Positions 37,325 to 48,300 of a stretch of DNA of 64,000 nucleotides are shown piece by piece. The notes beneath the pieces are model-generated. The model saw nothing but the letters and a program-made list of their open reading frames with translations, did not search any database and had not been told where the DNA came from. Position 1 is the first letter of the stretch; every line of letters starts with the position of its first letter. The stretch is from Spirometra erinaceieuropaei (lineage: Eukaryota > Platyhelminthes > Cestoda > Diphyllobothriidea > Diphyllobothriidae). Where the stretch lies: contig CACRXP010000008.1 in NCBI GenBank assembly GCA_902702965.1, forward strand, positions 4,591-68,590, in the 5' to 3' direction. Position numbers and translations under genes: made by a program.

Positions 37325-38690
37325 TACTTGTATTTGATACGGCTGCAATCATGCCTGATCTAGCCGGCCTCGATGATGTCCCGAACTGTACCTCTCCACG
37401 CGTGACGATCTGCGGCAGCAGATCTAGACAGCTCAACCTATTCCCATCGCCAACGACGGAGACCGAATACCGAAGGTTCAAGAACCACCTCCATGTCTTG
37501 ACGGACAGGGTCGAGCCAGGTTTTGAACTGACCTCCTCTTCGACGCCTCCAATGGAGCAACGGTGCCGGATCGAGGGCAGTAACACTGAGCTCCTGAGGT
37601 GGACGACGAAGAACATACCCGAACCACCTCAGTCGTCTCTCTTGGATGGCCTGAGTTATCCTTGCGATGTCGTCGCAGCGAGCGCGGACTGTCTCATTTG
37701 AGACGAAGTCGGTTAACCTCACTCGAAGGATGATCCTCAAGCAGTGGTGGTCAAACACCTCCAGTTTTCTCTCATCCTCCACGCGCAAAGCCCAGCATTC
37801 ACAACCGTAGAGATGGACACACCGGACAGATGCACGGTACACGGCGAATCTCAGTGGCGATGAAGAGGTCACGTCAGATCCATAGGCATTTCCGAAGGCT
37901 TGAGAAAACCCAGCGGGTAGCATCGATTCGGGAGACGATGTCGTCCTTACTCTGTCCATTAGGCAGCAGCCTCGCACTGAGGTATTTAAAACTGTCCACT
38001 TCTTCAAGTTGACAGCCATCAATCCCCAGGGGTGCCTTCTCCTGGTCAGGGATGCAGCTGGAGAATACTTTGGTCTTCGCAGCGTTTATGGACAAACTGA
38101 CTGATTTAGCGACCTCGTTCTCCCGTGACACCATAGACTGCAGATCACCAAAACTTGACGCAAGTAAGGCGATATCAACGGCATAGTCCAGATCAGTCAG
38201 TCGATGTCCGAGTGCAAATTCAACGCCGTCACTGTCGCGTAGGACCCTCCCGAGGACCCAGTCAATAGCGTAGTTGAACAGTATGGGCGACAGTATACAA
38301 CCCAGTCGGACGCCAGACCGAATACCGAACGGTTGGGAAAGATTGTTACGGACCAGGACTCTCGCAGTAGTGGAGCGATAGTAAGTCTTGATCATGACGA
38401 TTATTTTTGCCAGTACACCATCTAGCGCCATTATCCGCCACAGGGACTGACGGTGAAGGGAATCGAACGCGGCGGCAAAGTCAACGAAGCAGACGGCCGT
38501 CGGTTTTTGGTAGCTATGCCGAAATTCGAGAATGCGCCTCAGTGTGAATATCTGATCTGCGCATCCATGTTCAGCACGAAATCCGGCTTGGTTGGGCCTC
38601 GTCCTTGAGTCACGCACAGCCTGGAATCGCCTGAGTAGGACAATAGCGAAGCTCTTCGCAGAAACGTCGATGAGACTTATGCCGCCTACC
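37325..38690 (-). pseudogene. Non-LTR (LINE) reverse transcriptase, broken copy 2
   Basis: On the minus strand from 38690: GGISLIDVSAKSFAIVLLRR, a DQIFTLRRILEF helix, VDFAAAFDSLHR (RT box A with its Asp), SGVRLGCILSPILFNYAIDW (box B), the YADD-type box read as DLDYAVDIALLA, then SINAAKTKVFSS, YGCECWALRV and LEVFDHHCLR. The carboxyl part shifts frame near 37500-37440 and ends about 37325. The first catalytic Asp of YADD is Val, so the enzyme is dead even where the frame is open. It is truncated at the 5' end at about 38685-38690, where the sequence switches to unrelated DNA, so the 309-codon frame to 38803 starts outside the LINE. This is the better preserved of the two copies. Confidence 0.88.
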
Positions 38691-39283
38691 AGACTCCGAT
38701 ACGTCCCCCTTGTTGGTCTAGTGCATCCACCACGTTTGGGAGGAACAACACACACACATCGGACACCCCCATCCAGGTTAGTCCGCCAGTCAAGGGCGGC
38801 CATCGGGGTGTGGATGCAGTGGTAAGCACAGCAGCATGCAGCAGAGATGAGAGTTGGGTGCTAGGGCGGGACGAGACGAAGTGGGAGTATCCACCTGCTT
38901 CAGCGCATTGCTCACAAGTACTTGTTGCGGCCGTGGTCGCGCCTGTGCCAACAAACCTGGATGGTGGCACGTATTTTGCCTCCTCATGCGTAGCAGTTTC
39001 CGGACGGGCGCCCGCAAGAACCTGTAGCTTACGTCTCTACCTTCGTTTTCCAACAACGGTGCAAAATATTGCGGTTTTGGCAATACACAACGTGAAAATT
39101 TAAAATTTTGATACAGGTTCTCGGTACAATCAAGCACTCTTTATTCGAACAGCCTGCGCTTAATGAATGTATGAAATCATTTCACCATATAGTTAAAGGG
39201 AGATTAAGCAATGAAGAGAACGTTTTTAAATGTAACATCCAGGTACCTTAGTTTATTCATTGATCCATGCACTGCTGAGGGAA
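38691..39283. other. Unassigned spacer
   Basis: GC-rich up to about 39040, then AT-rich. No recognised family. Frames seen here are uninformative. Confidence 0.4.
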
Positions 39284-39291
39284 AAATGATC

Positions 39292-39718
39292 GGCTAGATC
39301 ACAGTTGGTAGCCCGGAATAGGAAGCGGACGGCGACCTTAACCCTAATACCCACCTAAACCGTAACCCTAACCTCAACCGTTACCGATAACCGTTAACCC
39401 TAAAGACAACCCTAACCCTAGCCGAAATCGTAAACGTAACCGTAGCCCTTAGACATAGCCGTAACTGAGAAGTCTAACCGTAATACTGGAACCCTTTCGT
39501 ACGCACAAACCCTAACCATAATCCGAAAACCTAAGCCTAAAGGCAAAACCCTAACCGGAAAATCGGAAACCATTAGCCGGTACCCTAATCTTAACCTCAA
39601 ACGTAAAACGGAAGCCAAATGTGTCAGATGTGATTATCGAGCCCCCCAAAATAACCCCAGTAAACAACCCCCCCAGCCACCTGTAATGCGGGTCCGGGCT
39701 ACCAACTGCGATCTAGCC
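39292..39718. mobile_element. Telomere-like repeat array enclosed by terminal inverted repeats
   Basis: The left end 39292-39317 (GGCTAGATCACAGTTGGTAG then CCCGGA) and right end 39693-39718 are reverse complements over 26 nt with one mismatch. They abut AAATGATC (39284-39291) and AAATAATC (39719-39726), an 8-bp near-duplication of the kind left by hAT-type transposition. The interior, about 39340-39610, is degenerate CCCTAA (aaccctaa, cctaacc, ccgtaacc). I infer a non-autonomous DNA transposon whose cargo is telomere-like DNA. It is not a chromosome end, because unrelated sequence continues on both sides. Confidence 0.75.
39340..39610. repeat. Degenerate interstitial (CCCTAA)n array
   Basis: Repeated CCCTAA/CCGTAA/CCTTAA-type hexamers with many point changes, running as the C-rich strand on +. 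TTAGGG is the usual telomere unit of flatworms and most animals. Confidence 0.9.
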
Positions 39719-39726
39719 AAATAATC

Positions 39727-40605
39727 TCTCTCGAGACGCGAGTTTAATATCAAATATCTTGATGGCTTTCGTTAAAACTACTATTCAAGCTTATTGGTGG
39801 TAAAGGTGATCGCAAACATGCCAAAGTTTGACGAATATTTATTAGTCAGTAGTCAGTTTAAACATTGTAGCGCCAATAAAATCGGTAGATTACAACGCTC
39901 TTTACAGCACTCTTTAAATAATGATCGCTTTAACGGACTCGCGCATTTTGTTCGGATATGCAGGGAAAACCGCACTCATAAATATCAAGAGTTTCCCAAA
40001 ATTCGAAAGACCTGACAATAAATGCCCTTTAGTGTTAATTATTTTGAGACTGACTACCATTAATGGGCTTTGTGGTTGTGCGAAATTCTGGAAGTCAAAC
40101 AGCTGCCAATGCATCGCCCTAAAGACAAACGAGAAGTCTGAATGGACCTCGCATCTGAGTATAGGCTGGTGTCGAATAATCCCACCATCGGACCACAACT
40201 ATAGTTTAAAACTATTTTGAAGAAGACAAATTAACAAGTGTCACTGCGAACTGCCAGATACTTATATGAACTCTGCAGAAACAAACAAACTGACTTTTTA
40301 ATTTCGTTTATTTTAAAGGTCCTAAAAACGGAGAAGAAAGCTTTAAATTTTTTCTAATTGCAGTGGGCCTTCCATTTCATAGATGATTAGCGCAGTCTGG
40401 TTTCCTGAGGACCCCGTTATTTGCCTATAAATAAGCTGCTAATCTGAGAAATGTGGATGGCTCATCGGACCAGGGGAATTGTGTAGCTGCCGTTTCGGAA
40501 GGCCTAGCTGGCTCTCCAGAATCAAAGTGTTTTATACGAAAAGTTGATGAGAATTTTAAACAGACGCCCGAAATAGTTGGCTTTGGAACGAGGCTCAAGG
40601 GGTAA
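39727..40605. other. Unassigned, with a fragment related to the palindrome at 50.3 kb
   Basis: No gene recognised. 40455-40570 (gctgccgtttcggaaggc, ggctctcc, then aaagtgttttatacg) is distantly similar to an arm of the palindrome at 50281-50702. Confidence 0.4.
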
Positions 40606-40609
40606 TGCC

Positions 40610-40715
40610 TAATCTTACGGGTTCTAAGCATGCTACGTCGATGACACTGTCACCATTGTGTGATCTTCTGACGTGAAACACCTTAAACAATTACTGAACT
40701 CAGTTGACCTGAATA
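40610..40715 (+). pseudogene. Penelope-like element, RT catalytic segment (5' part of split copy)
   Basis: The frame CYVDDTVTIV (40628-40660) contains the RT catalytic YVDD box (40634-40645), followed by a stop and then SSDVKHLKQLLNSVDLNI, typical of the segment after the catalytic box in Penelope-like RTs. It is interrupted at 40717 by a foldback element and resumes at 41708 in the same frame. Upstream RT boxes were not found, so the copy is 5'-truncated at about 40610. Confidence 0.7.
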
Positions 40716-40717
40716 TA

Positions 40718-41705
40718 CAGTAGGTGAGCTAACTTACGAAATCTCAGCCGAAATTTCGAAATGCGTTCTCGTTTCGGAAAGATTAACTAAGCAGGGTCGC
40801 AAAACTAGTCAACCTGCAACATATGTCTATAATGTTTCAGTTACCTCAGGATACCAGCTTTCAAACGAACTTCCCTCGGGCTGCATGCACAAACTACACC
40901 CTACAAAAATGACTACTTTATTAGCGCCAATTTTCTCGTTGATTTTCGATGTCCTTAATAGTCTTATTATATTTCATGGAAAACATGCATATAACTATTC
41001 ACTCTTTTGCTCATTTGGTATAACATTACGTCTTCGTCTAGTTTTATGCTTAAAGAAATGATATAATTCGGTTTTCAAAAACATTTCTAATTCCCGATTA
41101 ATTTTGAACTCTCTCTAGCGTTACACTTGGATTCAGGGTTTCCCTACTACATGCTGTATATTTTCGCGTACGGAAAACCACACAATTTTATACGGTAATA
41201 AAGGCGGACCATATATGGTTCATAATATTTTACAGAGGATTTGGTCCATGTTGTTAACGTTACGTGCCAAATTGGTAAATGCAGATACATGACGATTTAC
41301 GAACGGCCATTTCACGGTATTTAAAAGCCCCACAATTAGAAACTTTTTAAGACCAAATTATGTCCCTTCTTTGAGCATAAATTTAGCAGAAGACGTAATT
41401 TTCTACCGAATGAGCAAAAGAATGAATAATTATATGCATGTTTTCCCTGAAATATAATTGGACTATTAAGGGCATCGAAAATCAACGAGAAAATTCATGC
41501 TATTAAGTAGTCATTTTTGTAGGGTGTAGTTTGTGCATGCAGCCGGAGGGAAGTTCATTCGAAAGCCGGCATCCCGAGGCAACTGAAATATTATAGAATT
41601 ATGTTGCAGGCTGACTAATTTTACGATCCTACTTAGTTAATCTTTCCGAAACTAGAACGCATTTCTGAATTGCGTTTGAGATTTCGTGAGTTAGCCCACT
41701 CACTG
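40718..41705. mobile_element. Foldback element, copy f, inserted in a Penelope-like RT (988 bp)
   Basis: Starts CAGTAGGTGAGCTAACTTAC and ends AGCCCACTCACTG. TA at 40716-40717 is duplicated at 41706-41707. Removing the element and one TA restores ...AAT ATA CAA TTC AGG... (40712-40717 joined to 41708) in the reading frame of the host element, which proves the insertion boundaries and the TA duplication. Confidence 0.92.
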
Positions 41706-41707
41706 TA

Positions 41708-42440
41708 CAATTCAGGATGGGAGCAGAAACCAACAACAAACTGCTCTTCTCCGATGTCCTTGTGCGTCGAAGTGCCAATGGCCAAGTACAGACTACTGCT
41801 TTCATAAAAGTCACCAACACAAAACAACTGTTACACTTCAACAGGAATCATCCCCTCTCTTATAAACATGGTTGTGTCCGTACTGTACCTCAAAGATTTG
41901 AAACATACTGCAGCATATTAGCTGAAAAAGAGCTGAACGACAATACCTTCATGAGCGTTTTCGGGCCAGTGGATACCTAATTTATTTTGTCGAGCAAAGC
42001 AAGCGCCGAGTGAAAAGATGGCGGCCATAAGAAGAGCACCCTGAAGTCTAGAGGGCTACTTCTTTCGTTGAAGCACTCTTCAAGACGGTTCCACGACTAT
42101 TACAACCCGCCAAATTAGGCATCGCCCCTTGAACCCCGGGCAGCAATTCGTCACCGTTTGATGCACCCCAAAGACACACCGTCACCCACTGAAACCTCTG
42201 TTACTCTCTATCAGATACATTGTGACGATGGATACTGCAATAACGCTGGAGAAACCATACGGAAATCGCAGACCCGCCTACACGAGCACGAGCTGGCAAC
42301 TAGGTGACTAGACCCGAGCTCATAGCTTGCGACTCACAACGGAGAAATTGGCCACTGTTTTGACTTCCAAGGATCAACCGTCTCAACCAGGGGTACTTCA
42401 AGAACAGAAAGTCTTACCCTCCTATTAAAGTGATGACACA
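41708..42440 (+). pseudogene. Penelope-like element, RT thumb and GIY-YIG endonuclease (3' part)
   Basis: Penelope-like retroelements pair an RT with a carboxyl GIY-YIG nuclease. 41708-41980 gives QFRMGAETNNKLLFSDVLVR then NHPLSYKHGCVRTV, the post-catalytic and thumb region. After frame disruptions, 42200-42413 gives VTLYQIHCDD, YCNNAGETIRKSQTRLHEHE, LATR and, past two stops, GEIGHCFDF. These match the order of GIY-YIG landmarks (Tyr, Cys, the G-x-T segment, conserved Arg and His/Glu) in this class. Stops and shifts make it inactive. It continues the catalytic segment at 40610-40715. Confidence 0.8.
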
Positions 42441-43284
42441 ACGCAGGGGACCGCCAGTTTTCACAAAAGAAGAAAAAGTTACTCAGCCAAAGGCCAACTA
42501 TTTTGGTCGTTTATTTAAAATCCCGGTCAATTTTTCGCATAAGACGCTTTGATACTGTAGAGCCAGTCAGACCCTCCGAAACGTCAGCCACGCAATTCCC
42601 CTGAGCGGTAAGCCATTCTCGTTTGTTAGATTATAAGTCCGGATTTCTTACCTTTGATATCCAAACCGTTAATCACAAAGAAAATGTCTTTTAGGGATTA
42701 CTAATAGGGAATTGCATTGCATTCTGTCTACTTAGTCTCCTGACGTCTAAAACATAGCGGTTAGCCCACTCGGAGTTAATTATTTCATTGCATGGCGTAC
42801 CTAGAGCTGTTGATCATATGTTGCTTCTAAAAACGTAGAACCTGAAAGGGGGAGACGTTGGCGACATTGCTGTCGCAGTCATAAGCATGTAGATGCAATG
42901 GCACTACCAGATTCATAAATAAATGCATACTTTAGTCGGAACCATAAGCCTTAAAAGGACTCGAACAGTATTTTAGCCTTTAAAAATGCCAAAAAAGCTC
43001 ATTTACCCTAGGATGACCTTTGTAGACTTCAAACCTTAGTTTACGACAATAGACAAAATGCCACATTTGTAAGGTAATTTTTGGACTTCCCGCGACCACT
43101 TTTTATGTGGCAGAGGGCCATTATGCAGACCATCGCACACCAAACAACAAGGCGGTAAAAATAGTAATAATGGTAGCACAGTTTCTACTGCCATTACTAC
43201 CGCTACTACTTGCAGTGCCCATATTCCATCGAAGAAATAAAATATTTTTGCCCTTTTAATCGGATTAATAAGGCAAAAGAAATG
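42441..43284. other. Unassigned spacer
   Basis: No recognised feature. A short CTACTACC-type tract lies at about 43185-43210. Confidence 0.4.
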
Positions 43285-43365
43285 CCAAGTACGGTTACGG
43301 TCTGGACAACAGTGGACGGCTAACAAGTCCCAAGCGGCCATTCTTGTTTTCTTTGTCTTTACCTC
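43285..43365 (+). mobile_element. S-element 3' fragment
   Basis: ggtctggacaaca...gacggctaacaagtc...gcggccattcttgttttctttgtcttt matches the S-family body and end. The hammerhead core is lost. It contributes to a 201-codon minus-strand frame (43036-43641) that is therefore not a gene. Confidence 0.5.
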
Positions 43366-43404
43366 GTACTTATGCTGTGAAACTGTAAGATTTAGAAAAC
43401 AAAG

Positions 43405-44470
43405 GGCTTGAAATGCATTGAGCGAAAATCTGAAATGAGATGTCAAATATAAGGAACAGTTAAGCGGAATTGTAATATTGAGCCTTACGTGGCATAACCT
43501 AAAAACTTTTCGCTCAGACCAGGATGTCGGTCGTTGGATGCATTTTGTCTGACAAATTTTGATGCTACCATAAATCAAAGATTCTTTCAAGTAAAGCAAA
43601 AATAAAGTATTCTTCTTTGTACAAATTCCGTAATAAGTCACGTCTTATTCCTATCTTACACTTTCCAAATAGTGCGTATTGCAGTTTAACAAATTTTGCA
43701 GTCGTGAAGAGGGAGACATGATCGTCTGACGTCTCGGATTCCTGCTCGAAACCATCATCAAAGAAAAGAAGCAGATCCGGGTGGTTCGTGAACAAGGGGC
43801 TGCAGTATTTATAGGATGCAGTCATTACGCTACTGCATACCTATGAATATTCACGGCTTCCTCTTTCTTCAGGTATTGTTGCACCTAGTGTGATGACTGT
43901 TTGATGGCCGATATTCGCGTCGCTGATTGCTGTAATTCCATCACGTGTTTTAGATGTTGGTGTATTGATATTTTGAAGATCGTAAATGTTTGCTCAGACA
44001 GCATCGTTACATCGGCGTATATCTCCGTAAACTTTTATTAACCCTATATGAAGTCTTAGCAACACAGAAAACTAAATGAATTTTCTTAAGTAGAACTTGT
44101 GGGACTAAAGCTACGGCCTAACATAAATCGTGAGTGGAAACAGTCTCTTTTGAAACTGCAGTATGTTTTTTATTTAAATATAAATTTAAAGAAGACGGTT
44201 TTACCCAAATAACAGCGTGAGAAAGGATAGTTTTGTGAATTTGTTTTATTAATTATATTTGAATTTATAAGGACCGCAAAAATAAATGGAAAGAAATGCA
44301 CACTATTTGAGTTGTCATTTTTAGCCCGTATAATTTTCGATGTTACCTAAAGAACGCCCGGTTTGGAGCCCGAATCTCGGCATTGTTGAATTATTTTGGT
44401 ACTACGCTACCTGCTGCTCAGTGTTATAACCTCACCCAAGTTATCCATTTTAGCTGAAATCACATAACAC
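43405..44470. mobile_element. Decayed foldback element of the copy-b subfamily
   Basis: The left arm (43410-43555: ctgaaatgagatgtc, ggaattgtaatattg, ccaggatgtcggtcg) and right arm (44150-44465: aagaagacg, ttatatttgaatttataaggacc, gaacgcccggtttggagcc) match copy b with many changes. The termini are unclear. Confidence 0.6.
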
Positions 44471-47400
44471 AACACTGTTTAATGCCCCAGTACGTTCATG
44501 AGCTGATGTCGTCTCCACATTCTTGCTGCAGTAAAGACGGTATAGTATTTGTTTTCTTAGTCGGTTGAATCAGCATTCAGTTTAAGGAAAAGTATGCTAT
44601 GCTCCCAACAGTCGAGAATTGCTGGCCAGGCATTCTGATGGACACAGAAGTTTCTCGCAAAAACGACAACATGTTTCATATCTCACAAGAAGGTGGCAGA
44701 ACTGGGGTGAGCCAAATCATCACGCCAACTGCAGCCAGCCACCCAAGAACATATCCCTTTTGAATACTTGCTGTTTTTATATAGTTCTGTACAATTAGCA
44801 TAATTCTACGCAAAGAATTTGCCCGACAGCCCATCGCTAGAACCTCATAGATAATTTTCTGACTTTTTGGCAGGGGCGCAATTTCATCCCTCCTTTCAGA
44901 GGTACTGGATCTGTTTAAACACCCACGAGTTTGAAAACTTGGAGAGGAGATTACGCGCGGTGCAGAGGGGAGTGCTGGTGGAGGCCTGCCTGACAAAAGA
45001 TTCAATTCAACTCAAAACAAACTAGACACGCACAACAAGGAAATAAAGCTGTGACTACGTCTGCATTTCTGGAAGGGGTAAATGAAATGGGTTGGCGAAG
45101 GAGGTGATTGTTTGGCCAGTTGGGAGAAGGAAATCCAACCCGAGCACTCTGCTTCGTGTCACTAGTACGCGCGGTCGCCTGGATAGGGGACATTCGCAAC
45201 TCCTGGGAAGGACACCGCACAGAGGGAGCTGTTTATGCGATTCGGTAACTGTGCGCCAAAGCACGCAGTAAATAATGGCCAGGATGAGGGATTTTAAGCA
45301 GGAAAGTTTGCTTAAAAAGCCGAAAATCAACTAAACATAAACAGTTGACCACAAAATACGGTGAATTTGTACTATTTTTTTAAATTAAGAAGCATGCGGA
45401 ATAGCACGATTTGTTCTGTGCCTTTTTTTACTTACCTTGCAAATGATAAATGTTAGGTAAGAAGTCGGTGCTTCTTAGGAACCCTTATGGTTGCTGTTTC
45501 ATCTGCAGCAACTAGTTTAGAGCACCAAAGGAAACACAAAACAGTGAGGATTAGAAGTCAAAACTGTAATTTACTATTTTCAACTGCTGCATCATAATTA
45601 GAATGCAGTGACAATGGCGTATAACGTCATCACGCTCTCACTGACGCCAGTGCCAGAATGCTGTGATTGGCGCAAACTGGCTTATGTTTTTTTCATCCGG
45701 CTGAAGATTTTCCATGCAGTCTTTGATGTAAACTTCAGTGAGGTATGTTACTAAATTGAAAAGAGACGCTCGAAAGAAATGTAACGTTAAATGAGCACTT
45801 GAGAGTCTACTTTTGTTCGACTTCCCAACGGTTTGGTGGATATAAAGACTGTTATAGTACATGGATAGGGTAAAAATCGAAAGAAAACACACGCGCTGTT
45901 TTTCGTTGCTGAGGACTGAAAGACTAAGTTGCACCTCACGCAGATGAATGAACTGAGAATAATCAAACGGCGTTTGCTGTCGTAGAAGGACGAAAATGGA
46001 AGCCCTGTGATTTAGTTCTTTACAAACGTCTCATCTACTTCACAGCATCTAATGTTACTGCCCCTAGATTAACAGCAGTCTCCGAGGCGTAGTAATTGCA
46101 AATTGTTTCATATGACATGTTTCGATCCATCAGTACTCTCTTCAATTAATCTCGGATAAAGAAATGTAAATCAAACCCGTTTTATCTCTTCTGCGATCCT
46201 CATTAATGAGGTGAACCCACGTTTGTGTGCCCACAATATATCCCAAAAAGAAAACCTCACCTTAACATTAAAACTTTGCAAAAAGTCAATGTTAGGAAAT
46301 GTTTTGACAAGGGCGACGCCTCTTAAATTGTTTAGCTTGGCTTTCTTCGAATTGGACACTTTCGAAACCCACTTCCTACCACCGAGTTGTCTATCATTCG
46401 CAGTTCAAAACAAGACATTTTTTCATGAAATAAGAACTCTAAAGTGCGTGCGTGACTTCGGAACCGCCCACTAATCGCCAAGACTTTCTTTGTCCGTCTA
46501 TTCGTTTTTGCATTGGAAAAGTTACTTGATTCCCAGAGTATCAGAAATGACTATCGATACCATCCCGGGAATAGGCAAACCGAGCTGGTTAGTAGGTTCC
46601 AGCCTTCGGATCTCTAGAAGTAATGAAGGATCTAGACTCCTTCTTTAAATTACTCAAATCATTACGGAGTTAGGCATTCGACTTACTGTTGAATTAGCAA
46701 ATCTTTTGACCGAGAACTCTTCTCACACCCATCGTTATTGTGGTCCATTAAGTTAATGGGCCGTTTGTGCATATTGTACTTCGTCGGTTTATATTCCGAA
46801 TGGACTTCTGTTGCAGCTAGCAGTACACCATTCAGTCTTCAACATCCGTTGACATTGCAAGCAGACGTCCGGAGTCACTTATCAACATTTCAAAGGATGA
46901 TTGCTTTTCCGACTGTCAGGAAAGATAAATCGTTCCTTCCTTAGCTCTTTTCGTGACTTGTCGTACAGTAGTTAACTTGCAGATTCGGGTATCATGATCT
47001 TGTCTGATGTTCTGACAAGCATTGCAACACGCACAACATTTGCTTGCCAGATAACACTCGAAGCCATCAGCCAGTATCATGCATCACCCTGTCTAGGCCA
47101 CACACACGCACACACACAGAGACGAATAGTGCCAATCAACCTGCGTGCATTGTTGCCGCCAGATTTGTTTATTAAGTTAATCAGCGTGAAAAAGACCCAT
47201 TGAGTGCAATTTTGACTCCGGATGTCTGCATCATTTATGCCGGGACACATATGGTCATCGTTTCTCTCCTTAGGTTAGCAAAAAATTCCTAAACGATGAT
47301 GGAGAAGCAAGTCCGAGGTTTTCGTTATAAATGAGAATATCGGGAACAAAGCAGTGCGTTCGGGTCGGCCTCCCTGTCCGTACTGGATTTCATCGTCCTG

Positions 47401-47635
47401 CAATGACAGTCGGATAAGGAGTGCATGGTACTAGAGGCTTTGGATTTGCTTCAGCATACGCGGTTTCTAATTTGAAGATTGCAAAATATGCTCTTATGCG
47501 CAACTTGTCCTGGCATACCCTAAAGAACACGGACGAGTACTAGCAAAAGGATCCGTAACAGTCTAACTAACGGTAAAACGAGTGGCCAGTAATAATCGCA
47601 AAAATAAAAACTGCAAAAAAGACGCTACTGCTGAA
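44471..47635. other. Unassigned sequence
   Basis: No gene or repeat family recognised. A short (CA)n tract lies at 47098-47118. Frames at 44676-45330 (minus) have no recognisable motif. Confidence 0.4.
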
Positions 47636-47639
47636 AACG

Positions 47640-47840
47640 ATGGAGACTGGGATGACTATTTCTGACTTGAATAGCCATTTCTGGCCATTTAGCCGTCGTC
47701 AGCCAGTTATACCCAACCCCGAAATGTGAAAAATCTGGGGCTCGATCTCGTGACCTGTTAGTTAGAAGTCCACACCTCTAACCACTGGGCCACGGGCCCG
47801 TTGTCCTGTCGATTTCCACCGGGAATATACAATGGTAGAG
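47640..47840 (-). mobile_element. S element with hammerhead segment
   Basis: On the minus strand: ACCGGTGG-type leader, A-box TGGCCCAGTGG (47782-47792), B-box-like GAGATCGAGCCCC (about 47739-47751), body, hammerhead segment (47664-47708), and a partial second copy of the ribozyme 3' half (ggagactgggatgactatttctgac). Confidence 0.7.
47664..47708 (-). ncRNA. Hammerhead-like motif of the S family
   Basis: Core CUGACGA (47696-47702), GAA (47679-47681) and helix III AUGG/CUAU are present. Helix I AACUGG against CAAGUC has mismatches, although the adjoining CCCAGUC just downstream would pair better. Likely impaired. Confidence 0.45.
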
Positions 47841-48112
47841 GGGGCTAACCTATCGTTCTTCTGGAACTCACTCGTCATGTTGTGCCTTACGGGCTCTCCC
47901 TCGAGCTGAACCAGCAGCCGCACAGAGAGGCATGATTTAGGTAGAAATGGCCATTTCAGTCTCCCTTGTCTTTGTCAGTACTAACAATCTGCCTATATCC
48001 AGCGCCGCTGTGCGGCTGCCGGTTAGGCTCGAGGGAGAGAGCCCGTAAAGCCCAACGGAACGAGTGAATTCCGTAGGAACGATCGATGAGCGCCCCTCTG
48101 CCACTATTTTTG
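47841..48112 (+). mobile_element. S-family tail segments, inverted then direct
   Basis: 47850-47930 is a minus-strand tail (ggaactcactcgt, gggctctccctcgagc). 47935-48112 is a plus-strand piece starting inside the ribozyme (agaaatggccatttcagtc) and running through CTTGTCTTTGTCAGTACTAA, gcgccgctgtgcggctgc, ggctcgagggagag and gatcgatgagcgcccctctg. It gives the best view of the full tail. Confidence 0.65.
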
Positions 48113-48300
48113 ACTTGTTAGCCGCCATTAGGCAGCCAAACCTAGTCCCACGTTTTGCACTCCCCGAGGCTCGAACCCGTTTTCTATTGACCGGAAGTCA
48201 GGGATCCTAACCACTGAGCTACGGGCTCGTCATCTTGCCGGTGGCAGCCGGGTACATTAAATGTGGCAGAGGGCACTCTCTGAACAAGATCAAATCCGGA
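48113..48300 (-). mobile_element. S element, diverged copy with its own upstream tail
   Basis: On the minus strand: gagtgccctctgcc tail (about 48270), then GGCAAGATGACGAGCCCGTA, A-box TAGCTCAGTGGTTAGG, B-box GGTTCGAGCC (about 48171-48180) and a decayed body. Tail before head supports a permuted unit. Confidence 0.65.

Noticed and set aside
38691..38803. Amino-terminal extension of the LINE RT frame
   Set aside because: Similarity to the other LINE copy stops at about 38690. The upstream codons belong to unrelated sequence that happens to be in frame.
39340..39610. True chromosome end
   Set aside because: The array is degenerate, about 270 bp long and followed by over 24 kb of unrelated sequence.
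43036..43641. 201-codon minus-strand frame
   Set aside because: It runs through an S-element 3' fragment, a CTACTACC tract and a decayed foldback arm, so it is a chance frame.
47098..47118. (CA)n microsatellite as a notable locus
   Set aside because: Only about 10 units with an interruption; mentioned only in the spacer entry.
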